Part shown: piece after piece, positions 28,757 to 35,098 of the stretch
Position numbering within the stretch: the stretch's first letter is position 1
Layout: every line of letters begins with the position of its first letter
NCBI GenBank assembly: GCA_964370855.1
Contig: CAYJMF010000048.1
Location: forward strand, 1-35,098
Source: JAKLKS01 sp964370855
GTDB taxonomy: Bacteria > Planctomycetota > JAJSAM01 > JAKLKS01
Reading direction: 5' to 3'
DNA: 35,098 bases
Translations under genes and position numbers: made by a program
Notes under the pieces: model-generated
Seen by the model: only the letters and a program-made list of their open reading frames with translations
What the model was told of the DNA's origin: nothing
The model's database searches: none

Positions 28757-29568
28757 TCCGCCTCATCGCCACGGACGTGGACGGGACCCTCACGGTGCCC
28801 GGCGGGCCGGTGCCCGCGGAGAACCGCGACGCCCTCCGCGAGGCCCACGCCCGCGGGGTGCGGGTGGCCCTCGCGACGGTGCGCGTCCACTGGACCGCGA
28901 AGCGCATCGTGGACGCCCTCGGCATCCCCTGCGGGCTCGTCAGCCTCGGCGGCGCGACGGTCTTCGACGAGGAGGGGGCCCTCGTGCGCCGCCTCGTCAT
29001 CGGCGTGGACCTCGCCATGGAGATGGCGGAGTTCGCCGACCGGCACGGCTTCGGCCTCCTCGTCACCGTGGACGGCGCCCACCGCTACGGCCCCGGGTTC
29101 CGGCACATGCTGCCCGGTGTCGTGGAGGACCAGCGCTTCGAGAGGGACAACCTCTCCTGCGTCACCGGCGCCCCGGAGCGGCTCATGATGAACGGCGACC
29201 GCGCCGTGGGGCTGCTCATGGAGGCCTTCGCCGACGCCCCCCTCCGCTTCGTCCGCCACTACCGCGCCGACGGGAGCCTCATCGACGCCGCGGTCACCGC
29301 GCGGGAGGCGACGAAGGAGAGCGGCCTCGCGGCCCTGGCGGAGCGCATGGGGGTCGCGGCGGCGGACGTGCTCGCCCTCGGCGACGCCGAGTCCGACGCG
29401 GGGATGCTCCGGTGGGCCGGCGTCGGCGTCGCCGTCGGGGACGCCGTGGCGGAGGCGAAGGCCGCGGCGGACTGGATCTCCCCCGCGGCCGCCGCCGGCG
29501 GCCTCGCCGCCGCGGTGCGCCGTTTCGCGAACGGCGAAACGGCGAAAGGCAGGGACGTTCCTAACTAA
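28753..29568 (+). CDS. HAD-superfamily phosphatase, Cof/phosphoglycolate phosphatase type
   Basis: A 271-residue HAD hydrolase of the IIB group. D8 and D10 are in TDVDGTLT (nucleophile and acid), motif II is near ATVR (about 41-44), the conserved Lys is in ATKESGL, and the acidic motif is GDAESDAGML. The length and cap position match Cof-type and archaeal phosphoglycolate phosphatase-like enzymes. The substrate is a small phosphorylated metabolite and cannot be named. The ATG overlaps the stop of membrane protein F, so the two are translated together. The last six residues (GRDVPN) and the TAA stop are encoded by the left arm of the palindrome at 29548-29653, which must have replaced the original end of the gene. 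Confidence 0.85.
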   Translation: MIRLIATDVDGTLTVPGGPVPAENRDALREAHARGVRVALATVRVHWTAKRIVDALGIPCGLVSLGGATVFDEEGALVRRLVIGVDLAMEMAEFADRHGFGLLVTVDGAHRYGPGFRHMLPGVVEDQRFERDNLSCVTGAPERLMMNGDRAVGLLMEAFADAPLRFVRHYRADGSLIDAAVTAREATKESGLAALAERMGVAAADVLALGDAESDAGMLRWAGVGVAVGDAVAEAKAAADWISPAAAAGGLAAAVRRFANGETAKGRDVPN

Positions 29569-29653
29569 GTAACTAACTCGGGGACGGGGGCTTCACGACC
29601 TCGCCATGGGTCCTCGTCCCCGAGTTAGTTACTTAGTTAGGAACGTCCCTGCC
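29548..29653. repeat. Perfect 39-base inverted repeat (palindrome family 1)
   Basis: Arms 29548-29586 and 29615-29653 are perfect reverse complements, with a 28-base loop. The outer part reads GGGACGTTCCTAACT and the inner end GGGGACG. The left arm carries the stop codon of the HAD gene, and the convergent prenyltransferase-like gene ends 17 bases beyond. It could act as a bidirectional terminator. The outer motif matches the palindrome at 32873-32970 (GGGACG-YWCCYAACT), so both belong to one dispersed family. Such AT-containing palindromes are reminiscent of REP elements mobilised by RAYT transposases, but no such gene is in the window. Confidence 0.9.
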
Positions 29654-29669
29654 ATTCGCGCCTCTCGCC

Positions 29670-30896
29670 TCACCGCCGGTGGCGGGCGGGCTCCTCGAGG
29701 ATGAGGACGGCGAGCGCCGTCGAGAGCAGCCTCCCGCCGACGGAGCGCTCGTACTGGCCCTCCGGGTCCCAGGAGCCGCGGGCGCAGCCGTCCTTGCGCT
29801 GGTGGGGGAGGAGCGCCCCCTTGGCCGCGCCGTACCAGCCGCTCCAGTCCCCGCCCCCGCGCTGGAACATCGCCAGGGTCCCGTACCACCAGTTGAGCTC
29901 GCTGAGCCCGCCGATCTGCACCGGGATCTTCCCCCGGCCCTCCACCTCGAGCGTCTTCCACGCGATCTCCCACCGCGGCTTCGAACCCCGCACCAGCGAG
30001 AGGTGGGCCCGGTGGCGCGCCCCCTCGAGCCCCGCGCCCAGCACCTCCCGCACCGCCGCCGCGGCGTGGGCGTTGTAGGCCGTCGGCGTGTACCCGTACT
30101 CCCGCCCGTCCACGAGGTAGGCGAGCTTCCCCTCCCTCTCCTCGAGGGAGGAGAGGAACCGGTCCACCCCCTCCCCGAGGTCCGCGGGGAGCGGCCGCCC
30201 CGCGTCCCGCGCCGCCGCCAGCGCCGTCGCGGCGAAGGCGGTGTAGGGCACGTCGGAGCCCTTCCGGAAGGACGCGATGTAGCCCCAGCCCCCGTCCTTC
30301 CCTCGGGCCTCGAGCAGCGCCGCCGCGCCCCGCGCCGCGGCCTCCCGCCAGCGCCCCTTCCTCTCCCGCGCCTCGGCCTCGGCGAAGGCCTCCGTCGCCA
30401 GCGCGAGGGCCCAGGGATCCCGCGCCCCCTCGAGCCGCTCCAGGGTCTTCTGCAGGAGCTTCGCGCGGGGGTCCCCGCCGGCGTCGGGCAGGTGCCCGTT
30501 CCCGAGGAAGGCGAGGGCCGCGAAGGCGGAGAGGGCGTCGTCGAAGGGGCAGGGGACCTCCTCCCCGTGGTGGCCCTTGCCGGGGCCGTCGCAGGCCTTC
30601 CCCTCCCTCGCGCACCGCGCGGGGAAGCCGTCCCCGTCCCAGCCGCCGCCGGGGAGGGCGTGGCGTTCGAGCCAGTCGAGCCCCGCCTCCACGGCCTTCG
30701 CCGCCTCCGCCGTCCCGCCGCCGTGGCGGAAGGCCTCCTCCCGCTCCGGGCCCGCGGGGGGGCCGACGAAGAGCGGCGCGGGGAGGGCGGGGGCGGGCTC
30801 CTCCTTCGCGCCGTCCTGCGCCGGGGAGGGCGCGGCGAGGGCGAGGCCCGCGAGGATCAGGGGAGCGAGGGCCCGGGCCGCCGCGGGAGGGTGCAT
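29670..30896 (-). CDS. Secreted prenyltransferase/terpene-cyclase-fold protein
   Basis: A 408-residue exported protein. The signal peptide covers about residues 1-26 (hydrophobic ALAPLILAGLALAAP). The rest shows the alternating helices and QW-like turns of the alpha/alpha-toroid fold of prenyltransferases and squalene cyclases: GLDWLERHALPGGGWDGDGF, RGAAALLEARGKDGGWGY, and AYNAHAAAAVREVL. The DxDD motif of real cyclases is not seen, so an enzymatic role is doubtful. Secreted proteins of this fold are common in Planctomycetota, which is one reason for the taxonomic guess. It ends beside the palindrome at 29548-29653 and is followed upstream by the DUF2017-like gene on the same strand. Confidence 0.8.
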   Translation of the reverse strand: MHPPAAARALAPLILAGLALAAPSPAQDGAKEEPAPALPAPLFVGPPAGPEREEAFRHGGGTAEAAKAVEAGLDWLERHALPGGGWDGDGFPARCAREGKACDGPGKGHHGEEVPCPFDDALSAFAALAFLGNGHLPDAGGDPRAKLLQKTLERLEGARDPWALALATEAFAEAEARERKGRWREAAARGAAALLEARGKDGGWGYIASFRKGSDVPYTAFAATALAAARDAGRPLPADLGEGVDRFLSSLEEREGKLAYLVDGREYGYTPTAYNAHAAAAVREVLGAGLEGARHRAHLSLVRGSKPRWEIAWKTLEVEGRGKIPVQIGGLSELNWWYGTLAMFQRGGGDWSGWYGAAKGALLPHQRKDGCARGSWDPEGQYERSVGGRLLSTALAVLILEEPARHRR

Positions 30897-30933
30897 CCCC
30901 CGATTGTAGGGCCCCGGGGCGGCGGCGGCCGGG

Positions 30934-31428
30934 TCAGGCCCCCGCCTCCAGCAGCAGCCCCTGGATCCACCCCAGCAGGTGGATGAGCAGGATGGACCGG
31001 TCCCGGTCGGAGACGATCTCCTCGGGGAGCGCCGACTCCATCTCCGCCTCCCCGATGGAGTGGACGTCGGAGAGCGTGACGCGGGCGGCGGCGAGGGAGG
31101 AGAGCCAGGCGGCGAGGTGGGCCGGGGGGATGGGCAGGAGGAACCGCCCCCGCTTCCTCGGCTCGCCGGCGAGGGCCTCGAGGTCCCCCTCGACGACGGC
31201 CCGCGCGGAGCGGAAGAGGTGGGCGAGGTCCGGCGCGGCGTAGCGGTCCCACTGCGCCGCCGCCTCGGGGTCCCCGGGGCAGGAGGTGCGCTCGAGGTGG
31301 TCGCGGATGCCCGGCGCGTCGTCGGACAGGAGCAGCGGGAGCTGCCGGAGGGCCATGGCCATGACGGGCGGCAGGAAGCGGAGGGTGAGGACCCCCTCGG
31401 GGGAGGCGTCCACGCGGGGGTAGAGCAC
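30934..31428 (-). CDS. DUF2017-like protein next to ClpS
   Basis: A 164-residue soluble protein starting at GTG 31428, 9 bases after the clpS stop. Features resemble DUF2017: an early helix LRFLPPVMAMALRQLPLLLSD, a middle DPEAAAQWDRY and DLAHLFRSAR stretch, HLAAWLSSLAAARVTLSD (the W-L-x-x-L-x-x-x-R-x-x-L pattern), and a final ILLIHLLGWIQGLLLEAG (the xWLxxLQxxL pattern). DUF2017 genes are mostly known from Actinobacteria, where they follow clpS, so the pairing here supports the call. Its biochemical role is unknown; a link to the ClpS/ClpAP N-degron pathway is a guess from conserved neighbourhood. Confidence 0.65.
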   Translation of the reverse strand: MLYPRVDASPEGVLTLRFLPPVMAMALRQLPLLLSDDAPGIRDHLERTSCPGDPEAAAQWDRYAAPDLAHLFRSARAVVEGDLEALAGEPRKRGRFLLPIPPAHLAAWLSSLAAARVTLSDVHSIGEAEMESALPEEIVSDRDRSILLIHLLGWIQGLLLEAGA

Positions 31429-31436
31429 CTGCGTGG

Positions 31437-31730
31437 CTACGCCTCGACCTGTTCCATGGTGGTGCGGAGGGCCGCGGAGCGGAGCTTCAGCACGTAGAGC
31501 TCGGCCTGCTCCCGGTCCCCGGTCCAGACGATGGAGCGGCCCTGGTGGTGGACCTCCAGCATGTGGGTCTCGGCCTTGGGCCTGGGGTAGCCGAAGACCT
31601 GCATGAAGATGCGCGTGACGTAGACCATGAGGTTCACGGGGTCGTCGTGGACGACCACGTTCCACGGGCGCGCGAGGCGCGCGTCGGTGCGCTCGACGAC
31701 CTCCGTGCCGGTGCCCGGCCGCGTTTCCAT
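31437..31730 (-). CDS. clpS: ATP-dependent Clp protease adaptor ClpS
   Basis: A 97-residue ClpS, the adaptor delivering N-degron substrates to ClpA/ClpC. It has a flexible, charged N-terminus (1-20), then the core WNVVVHDDPVNLMVYV (N- and D-D substrate pocket region), RIFMQVFGYPRPKAETHMLEVHHQGRSIV, and a C-terminal helix AELYVLKLRSAALRTTMEQ. It begins the minus-strand clpS-DUF2017-prenyltransferase-like run and is divergent from queA. No convincing promoter is seen in the 89 bases between. Confidence 0.93.
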   Translation of the reverse strand: METRPGTGTEVVERTDARLARPWNVVVHDDPVNLMVYVTRIFMQVFGYPRPKAETHMLEVHHQGRSIVWTGDREQAELYVLKLRSAALRTTMEQVEA

Positions 31731-31819
31731 GCCGCCATCTTGCCGCCGCCGGGCGGCCGCGGGAAGGAACCGGGGGCGATTCCCTTGCCCCGGGCCCGCG
31801 GGGCGGGGACCCTCGGGGG

Positions 31820-32875
31820 ATGCGCATCGGGGAGCTCGACTTCGACCTGCCGGAGGACCTCGTCGCCCAGGTGCCCGCGGAGCGGCGGGACGGGGCGCGG
31901 CTCCTCCTGCTGCGGCGCGGGGCGGGGGGCGCGGCCCACCGGGCCGTGGCGGACCTCCCGGGGCTGCTGCGGGCGGGGGACCTCCTCGTGGTGAACGACG
32001 CGGCGGTGTTCCCGGCGCGGCTCGACCTCCGGCGGGCGACGGGGGGGCGCTTCGACGCGCTCCTGCTGGAGCCCCTCCCCGGGGAACCGCTGCGGTGGGA
32101 GGCGCTGGTGAACGCCCACAACAAGCTCCGGGCGGGGGAGCGGCTCGCGGTGGAGCGGGGGGAGGGGGCGGCGGTCGTCCTCGAGGAGCGGCGGGCCGGG
32201 ACCTGGACGGTGCGCTTCGAGGGGACGGCGGACGTGCGCGGCCTCGCGGCGCGGGCGGGGCGGGTGCCGCTGCCGCCCTACATCCGGCGGGAGCGGGGGG
32301 AGGACCCCCGGGACGGGCTCGACCGGGAGCGCTACCAGACGGTCTTCGCGCGGGAGCCCGTGGCCGCGGCGGCGCCGACGGCGGGGCTCCATTTCACGGC
32401 GGAGCTGCTGTCGGCCTGCGAGGCGCGGGGGGTGCGGCGGACGGCGGTGACCCTGGCCGTGGGCCCGGGGACCTTCCGGCCCGTGAAGGCGGAGCGGGTG
32501 GAGGACCACCCGATGCACCCGGAGCGGTGGTGGATCCCCCCCGAGGCGGCGGCGGCGGTGCGGGAGACGAAGGAGGCGGGGGGGCGGGTCGTGGCCGTGG
32601 GCACGACGGCGGTCCGCACCCTGGAGGCGGCGGCGGCGGCCTCCGACGACGGCCTCCCCCGGCCGGGCACGGGGAGCACGGACCTGTTCATCCTCCCCGG
32701 CCACCGGTTCCGGTGCGTGGACGTGCTCCTCACCAACTTCCACCTCCCCCGGTCCACCCTGCTCGCCCTCGTCATGGCCTTCGGCGGCGTGGAGGAGGTC
32801 CGCCGCGCCTACGCCGAAGCCGTCCGCGCCCGCTACCGCTTCTTCTCCTACGGCGACGCCATGCTCGTCGTCTAG
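31820..32875 (+). CDS. queA: S-adenosylmethionine:tRNA ribosyltransferase-isomerase QueA
   Basis: A 351-residue QueA that transfers and isomerises the ribose of SAM onto preQ1-modified tRNA to make epoxyqueuosine. Recognised motifs are DLPEDLVAQVPAERRD, GDLLVVNDAAVFPARL, PLPPYIRR, ERYQTVFA, AAPTAGLHFT, GPGTFRPVK, VGTTAVRTLE, TNFHLPRSTLL and YGDAML near the end. The length is normal. The TAG stop is the first three bases of the palindrome at 32873-32970, with ligA beginning at its far end. No other queuosine genes are in the window. Confidence 0.96.
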   Translation: MRIGELDFDLPEDLVAQVPAERRDGARLLLLRRGAGGAAHRAVADLPGLLRAGDLLVVNDAAVFPARLDLRRATGGRFDALLLEPLPGEPLRWEALVNAHNKLRAGERLAVERGEGAAVVLEERRAGTWTVRFEGTADVRGLAARAGRVPLPPYIRRERGEDPRDGLDRERYQTVFAREPVAAAAPTAGLHFTAELLSACEARGVRRTAVTLAVGPGTFRPVKAERVEDHPMHPERWWIPPEAAAAVRETKEAGGRVVAVGTTAVRTLEAAAAASDDGLPRPGTGSTDLFILPGHRFRCVDVLLTNFHLPRSTLLALVMAFGGVEEVRRAYAEAVRARYRFFSYGDAMLVV

Positions 32876-32970
32876 GGGACGCACCCAACTTTCTCACTTT
32901 TCTGTGGATAACTTTCCGGGTGTCGGGAAAGTTATCCACAGAAAAGTGAGAAAGTTGGGTGCGTCCCCTA
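32873..32970. repeat. Perfect 45-base inverted repeat with two DnaA boxes (palindrome family 1)
   Basis: Arms 32873-32917 and 32926-32970 are perfect reverse complements with an 8-base loop. The outer part (GGGACGCACCCAACT) matches the palindrome at 29548-29653. The inner part holds TGTGGATAA (32903-32911) and its complement TTATCCACA (32932-32940), the perfect DnaA-box sequence, in inverted orientation. The first three bases are the queA stop TAG; the last base is the A of the ligA ATG. Transcribed as RNA it would form a very stable hairpin ending at the ligA start. Confidence 0.92.
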
Positions 32971-35000
32971 TGGCCGACCTACGCGAACGCGCCGCCCTCC
33001 TGCGCCTGAGGCTCGGGGAGGCGAACCACGCCTACTACGTCCTCAACGCGCCGATCCTCGCCGACGCGGAGTGGGACGCGCTCTTCCACGAGCTGAAGGC
33101 CCTCGAGGAGGCCCACCCGGAGCTCGCCACGCCGGATTCCCCGACGAGGCGGGTCGGCTCGGACCTCTCCCGGGGCTTCGCCACCCGGCCCCACTCGGTG
33201 CCCATGATCTCCCTCGACAACGTCTTCGGGGAGGAGGAGCTCCGCGAGTGGGACCTCCGCGTCCGCGGGACCTACCTCGGCGAGCCCGACGCGAAGATCG
33301 CCTACCACTGCGAGCCCAAGATGGACGGAGTCGCCGTGGAGGTCGTCTTCCGCAACGGGTTCGTGGACCTCGGCCTCACCCGCGGCGACGGGAGCATCGG
33401 GGAGGACATCACCCGCAACCTCCTCACCATCGGGGCCCTCCGCCGCCCCCTCGACGGGAGCCGCCGCCCCGTGCCCCGCCTGCTGGAGGCCCGCGGGGAG
33501 TGCTACATGACGAAGGCCGACTTCGAGGAGCTCAACCGGGCGCTGCGGGACGCCGGCGAGGACGCCAGGGCCAACCCCCGCAACTTCACCGCCGGCTCCC
33601 TCAAGCAGAAGGACCCCGCCGTCACCGCGACCCGCCCCCTCCGCGTCGTCTTCTACGGCGTCGGCCTGATGGAGGCCGACGGGCCGCCCCGCTCCCACGG
33701 GGAGCTGCTCCGCGCGCTCCGCGACTGGGGCCTCCCGACGCCGGACCGGGCCGAGGTCTTCCCCTCCGTGGAGGGGGTCGCCGCCTACGTGGCCGCGGCG
33801 GAGGCCCGCCGCGACGACCTCCCCTACGAGGTGGACGGCGTGGTCGTCAAGGTGGACGACGTGGCCCTGCAGGAGCGGCTCGGGGCGAAGACCCGCTCCC
33901 CCCGCTGGGCCGTGGCCTACAAGTTCAAGCCCCGCCAGGCCACCACGCGCATCCGGGCCATCACGGTGCAGGTGGGGAGGACCGGGGCGCTCACCCCCGT
34001 CGCCGACCTCGAGCCGGTCCCCCTCGGCGGCGTCACCGTCTCCCGCGCCACCCTCCACAACCAGGAGGAGGTCCGCCGCCTCGACGCCCGCGAGGGGGAC
34101 CTCGTCCTCGTGGAGCGGGCCGGCGACGTGATCCCCAAGGTCCTCCACGTGATCCGCGAGCAGCGCCGCCCCGGCGCCGCCCCCTTCGCCTGGCCCGCGG
34201 CCTGCCCCGTCTGCTCCGCCCGCGTGGAACTCACCCCCGACGAGCCCCTCTCCTACTGCACCAACATCGCCTGCCCCGCCCAGGTCAAGGGCCGCATCCT
34301 CCACTTCGCCTCCCGCCTCGCCATGGACATCGAGGGCCTCGGCGAGAAGCTCGTGGACCAGCTCGTGGAGCGGGGCCTCGTGAAGGACCCCGCCGACCTC
34401 TTCCTCCTGGCGGAGGAGACCCTCGCCGGCCTCGACCGCATGGCCGGGAAGAGCGCCCGCAACCTCGTCGAGCGCATGGAGAAGAGCCGCGCCGGGGCGA
34501 CCCTCCCGCGCCTCCTCCTCGGCCTCGGCATCCGCCACGTCGGGGAGGCGACGGCCCGGGACCTCGCGCGCACCTTCGGGACCCTCGAGGCGGTCCGCGA
34601 CGCCGGCCCCGACGACCTCCTCCTCGTCCCCGACGTCGGCCCCGTGGTCGCCGCCTCCGTCCACGGCTTCTTCCGGGAGCCCGCCAACCTGCGCGTCCTC
34701 GCCCGCCTCCGGGACGAGGCCCGCATCCGCCCCCCCCGGGAGGAGGCCCCCCCGGCGGCGGGCCCCTTCGTGGGGAAGACCGTGGTCTTCACCGGCGCCC
34801 TGGAGAAGTTCACGAGGGAGGAGGCCGAGGCCATGGTCCGCCGCCTCGGGGGGAAGGCCGTGGGCTCGATCTCCCGCAAGACCGGCTTCCTCGTGGCCGG
34901 CCCCGGGGCCGGCTCCAAGCTGGAGAAGGCCCGCTCCCTCGGGGTCGCGGTCCTGACGGAGGAGGAGTTCCTCGCCCTGGCGGGGGGGGGGAGGGGGTAG
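32970..35000 (+). CDS. ligA: NAD-dependent DNA ligase LigA
   Basis: A 676-residue bacterial DNA ligase. Domain Ia binds NMN (AYYVLNAPILADAEWD, 21-36). The adenylation domain has the nucleophile K117 in KMDG (117-120). The OB domain includes VQVGRTGALTPVADLEPV. A four-Cys zinc finger (CPVC ... CTNIACPAQ) and helix-hairpin-helix repeats follow. A C-terminal BRCT domain begins GKTVVFTGALEKFTREEAE. The ATG at 32970 fits the normal N-terminus. The palindrome occupies the place where a ribosome-binding site would be, and none is visible. The C-terminus runs into a Gly stretch encoded by a G-tract, where the exact frame could be affected by homopolymer errors. Confidence 0.96.
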   Translation: MADLRERAALLRLRLGEANHAYYVLNAPILADAEWDALFHELKALEEAHPELATPDSPTRRVGSDLSRGFATRPHSVPMISLDNVFGEEELREWDLRVRGTYLGEPDAKIAYHCEPKMDGVAVEVVFRNGFVDLGLTRGDGSIGEDITRNLLTIGALRRPLDGSRRPVPRLLEARGECYMTKADFEELNRALRDAGEDARANPRNFTAGSLKQKDPAVTATRPLRVVFYGVGLMEADGPPRSHGELLRALRDWGLPTPDRAEVFPSVEGVAAYVAAAEARRDDLPYEVDGVVVKVDDVALQERLGAKTRSPRWAVAYKFKPRQATTRIRAITVQVGRTGALTPVADLEPVPLGGVTVSRATLHNQEEVRRLDAREGDLVLVERAGDVIPKVLHVIREQRRPGAAPFAWPAACPVCSARVELTPDEPLSYCTNIACPAQVKGRILHFASRLAMDIEGLGEKLVDQLVERGLVKDPADLFLLAEETLAGLDRMAGKSARNLVERMEKSRAGATLPRLLLGLGIRHVGEATARDLARTFGTLEAVRDAGPDDLLLVPDVGPVVAASVHGFFREPANLRVLARLRDEARIRPPREEAPPAAGPFVGKTVVFTGALEKFTREEAEAMVRRLGGKAVGSISRKTGFLVAGPGAGSKLEKARSLGVAVLTEEEFLALAGGGRG

Positions 35001-35098
35001 GGGGGGCTCCTCGGTCCCGTGCTGCTCCCCCTGGCGTTGGGGGGCCGCCCCGCCCCCCCCCCCCCCCCCCGGCGGGCGGCCGGGGCCGCGCCCGGAGG
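35001..35098. other. Right-hand low-complexity contig edge
   Basis: After ligA the sequence is a short G/C-rich stretch with a run of about 18 C and no supported gene. It resembles the left end of the window and may mark an assembly break. Confidence 0.6.

Noticed and set aside
32873..32970. Chromosomal origin of replication
   Set aside because: Two DnaA boxes are present, but there is no cluster of boxes, no AT-rich unwinding region and no dnaA, dnaN or gidA neighbour.

Overview
The window is very G+C-rich bacterial DNA (visibly about 70% or more), densely packed, with many GTG and TTG starts and frequent 4-base ATGA/GTGA gene overlaps. It looks like a metagenomic contig: both ends run into G/C homopolymer tracts. 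The gene set suggests a strict or facultative anaerobe with multiheme cytochromes. A secreted prenyltransferase-fold protein, a secreted beta-helix protein, a HEAT/TPR cytochrome and a ClpS-DUF2017 pair would fit an uncultured lineage such as Planctomycetota or a relative. That placement is a low-confidence inference; no rRNA or other phylogenetic marker beyond ligA and queA was read.

Left part (1-9272): one plus-strand operon for anaerobic aromatic degradation through ATP-dependent (class I) benzoyl-CoA reductase. The order is had, oah, GNAT-1, bcrC, bcrB, bcrA, bcrD, SDR, GNAT-2, Rrf2-type regulator. The reductase core has the Thauera/Rhodopseudomonas order (bcrCBAD = badDEFG). The dienoyl-CoA hydratase (dch), ferredoxin and benzoate-CoA ligase are not in the window. 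Two paralogous GNAT acetyltransferases lie inside the operon and suggest a built-in acylation control. The promoter region holds a TGAC-N4-GTCA palindrome, and a matching TTGAC-N4-GTCAA palindrome lies upstream of the 10-heme cytochrome gene.

Middle part (9279-20509): a long inverted repeat enclosing extreme G- and C-tracts; an octaheme cytochrome with HEAT and TPR repeats (minus strand); a 75-residue membrane protein divergent from it; a 10-heme secreted cytochrome built from two copies of a pentaheme unit, with a possible folded 5' leader; a large Lhr-type helicase; a single-domain response regulator; and a secreted right-handed beta-helix protein. The cytochromes could provide the respiratory electron sink for the aromatic pathway.

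Right part (20645-29568): an array of about eight related polytopic membrane proteins of no family I recognise. Six are in a tight plus-strand run, partly made by a tandem duplication of a 1,654-bp two-gene unit, and two tandem VapBC toxin-antitoxin modules sit between the later members. The last member is translationally coupled to a HAD phosphatase. This array is the best candidate for an undescribed system. The window ends with housekeeping genes: a secreted prenyltransferase-like protein, a DUF2017-like protein with ClpS, then queA and ligA. Two long perfect palindromes of one family occur here. One carries a stop codon; the other lies exactly between queA and ligA and contains two perfect DnaA-box sequences. 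No tRNA, rRNA, CRISPR array or transposase gene was seen.
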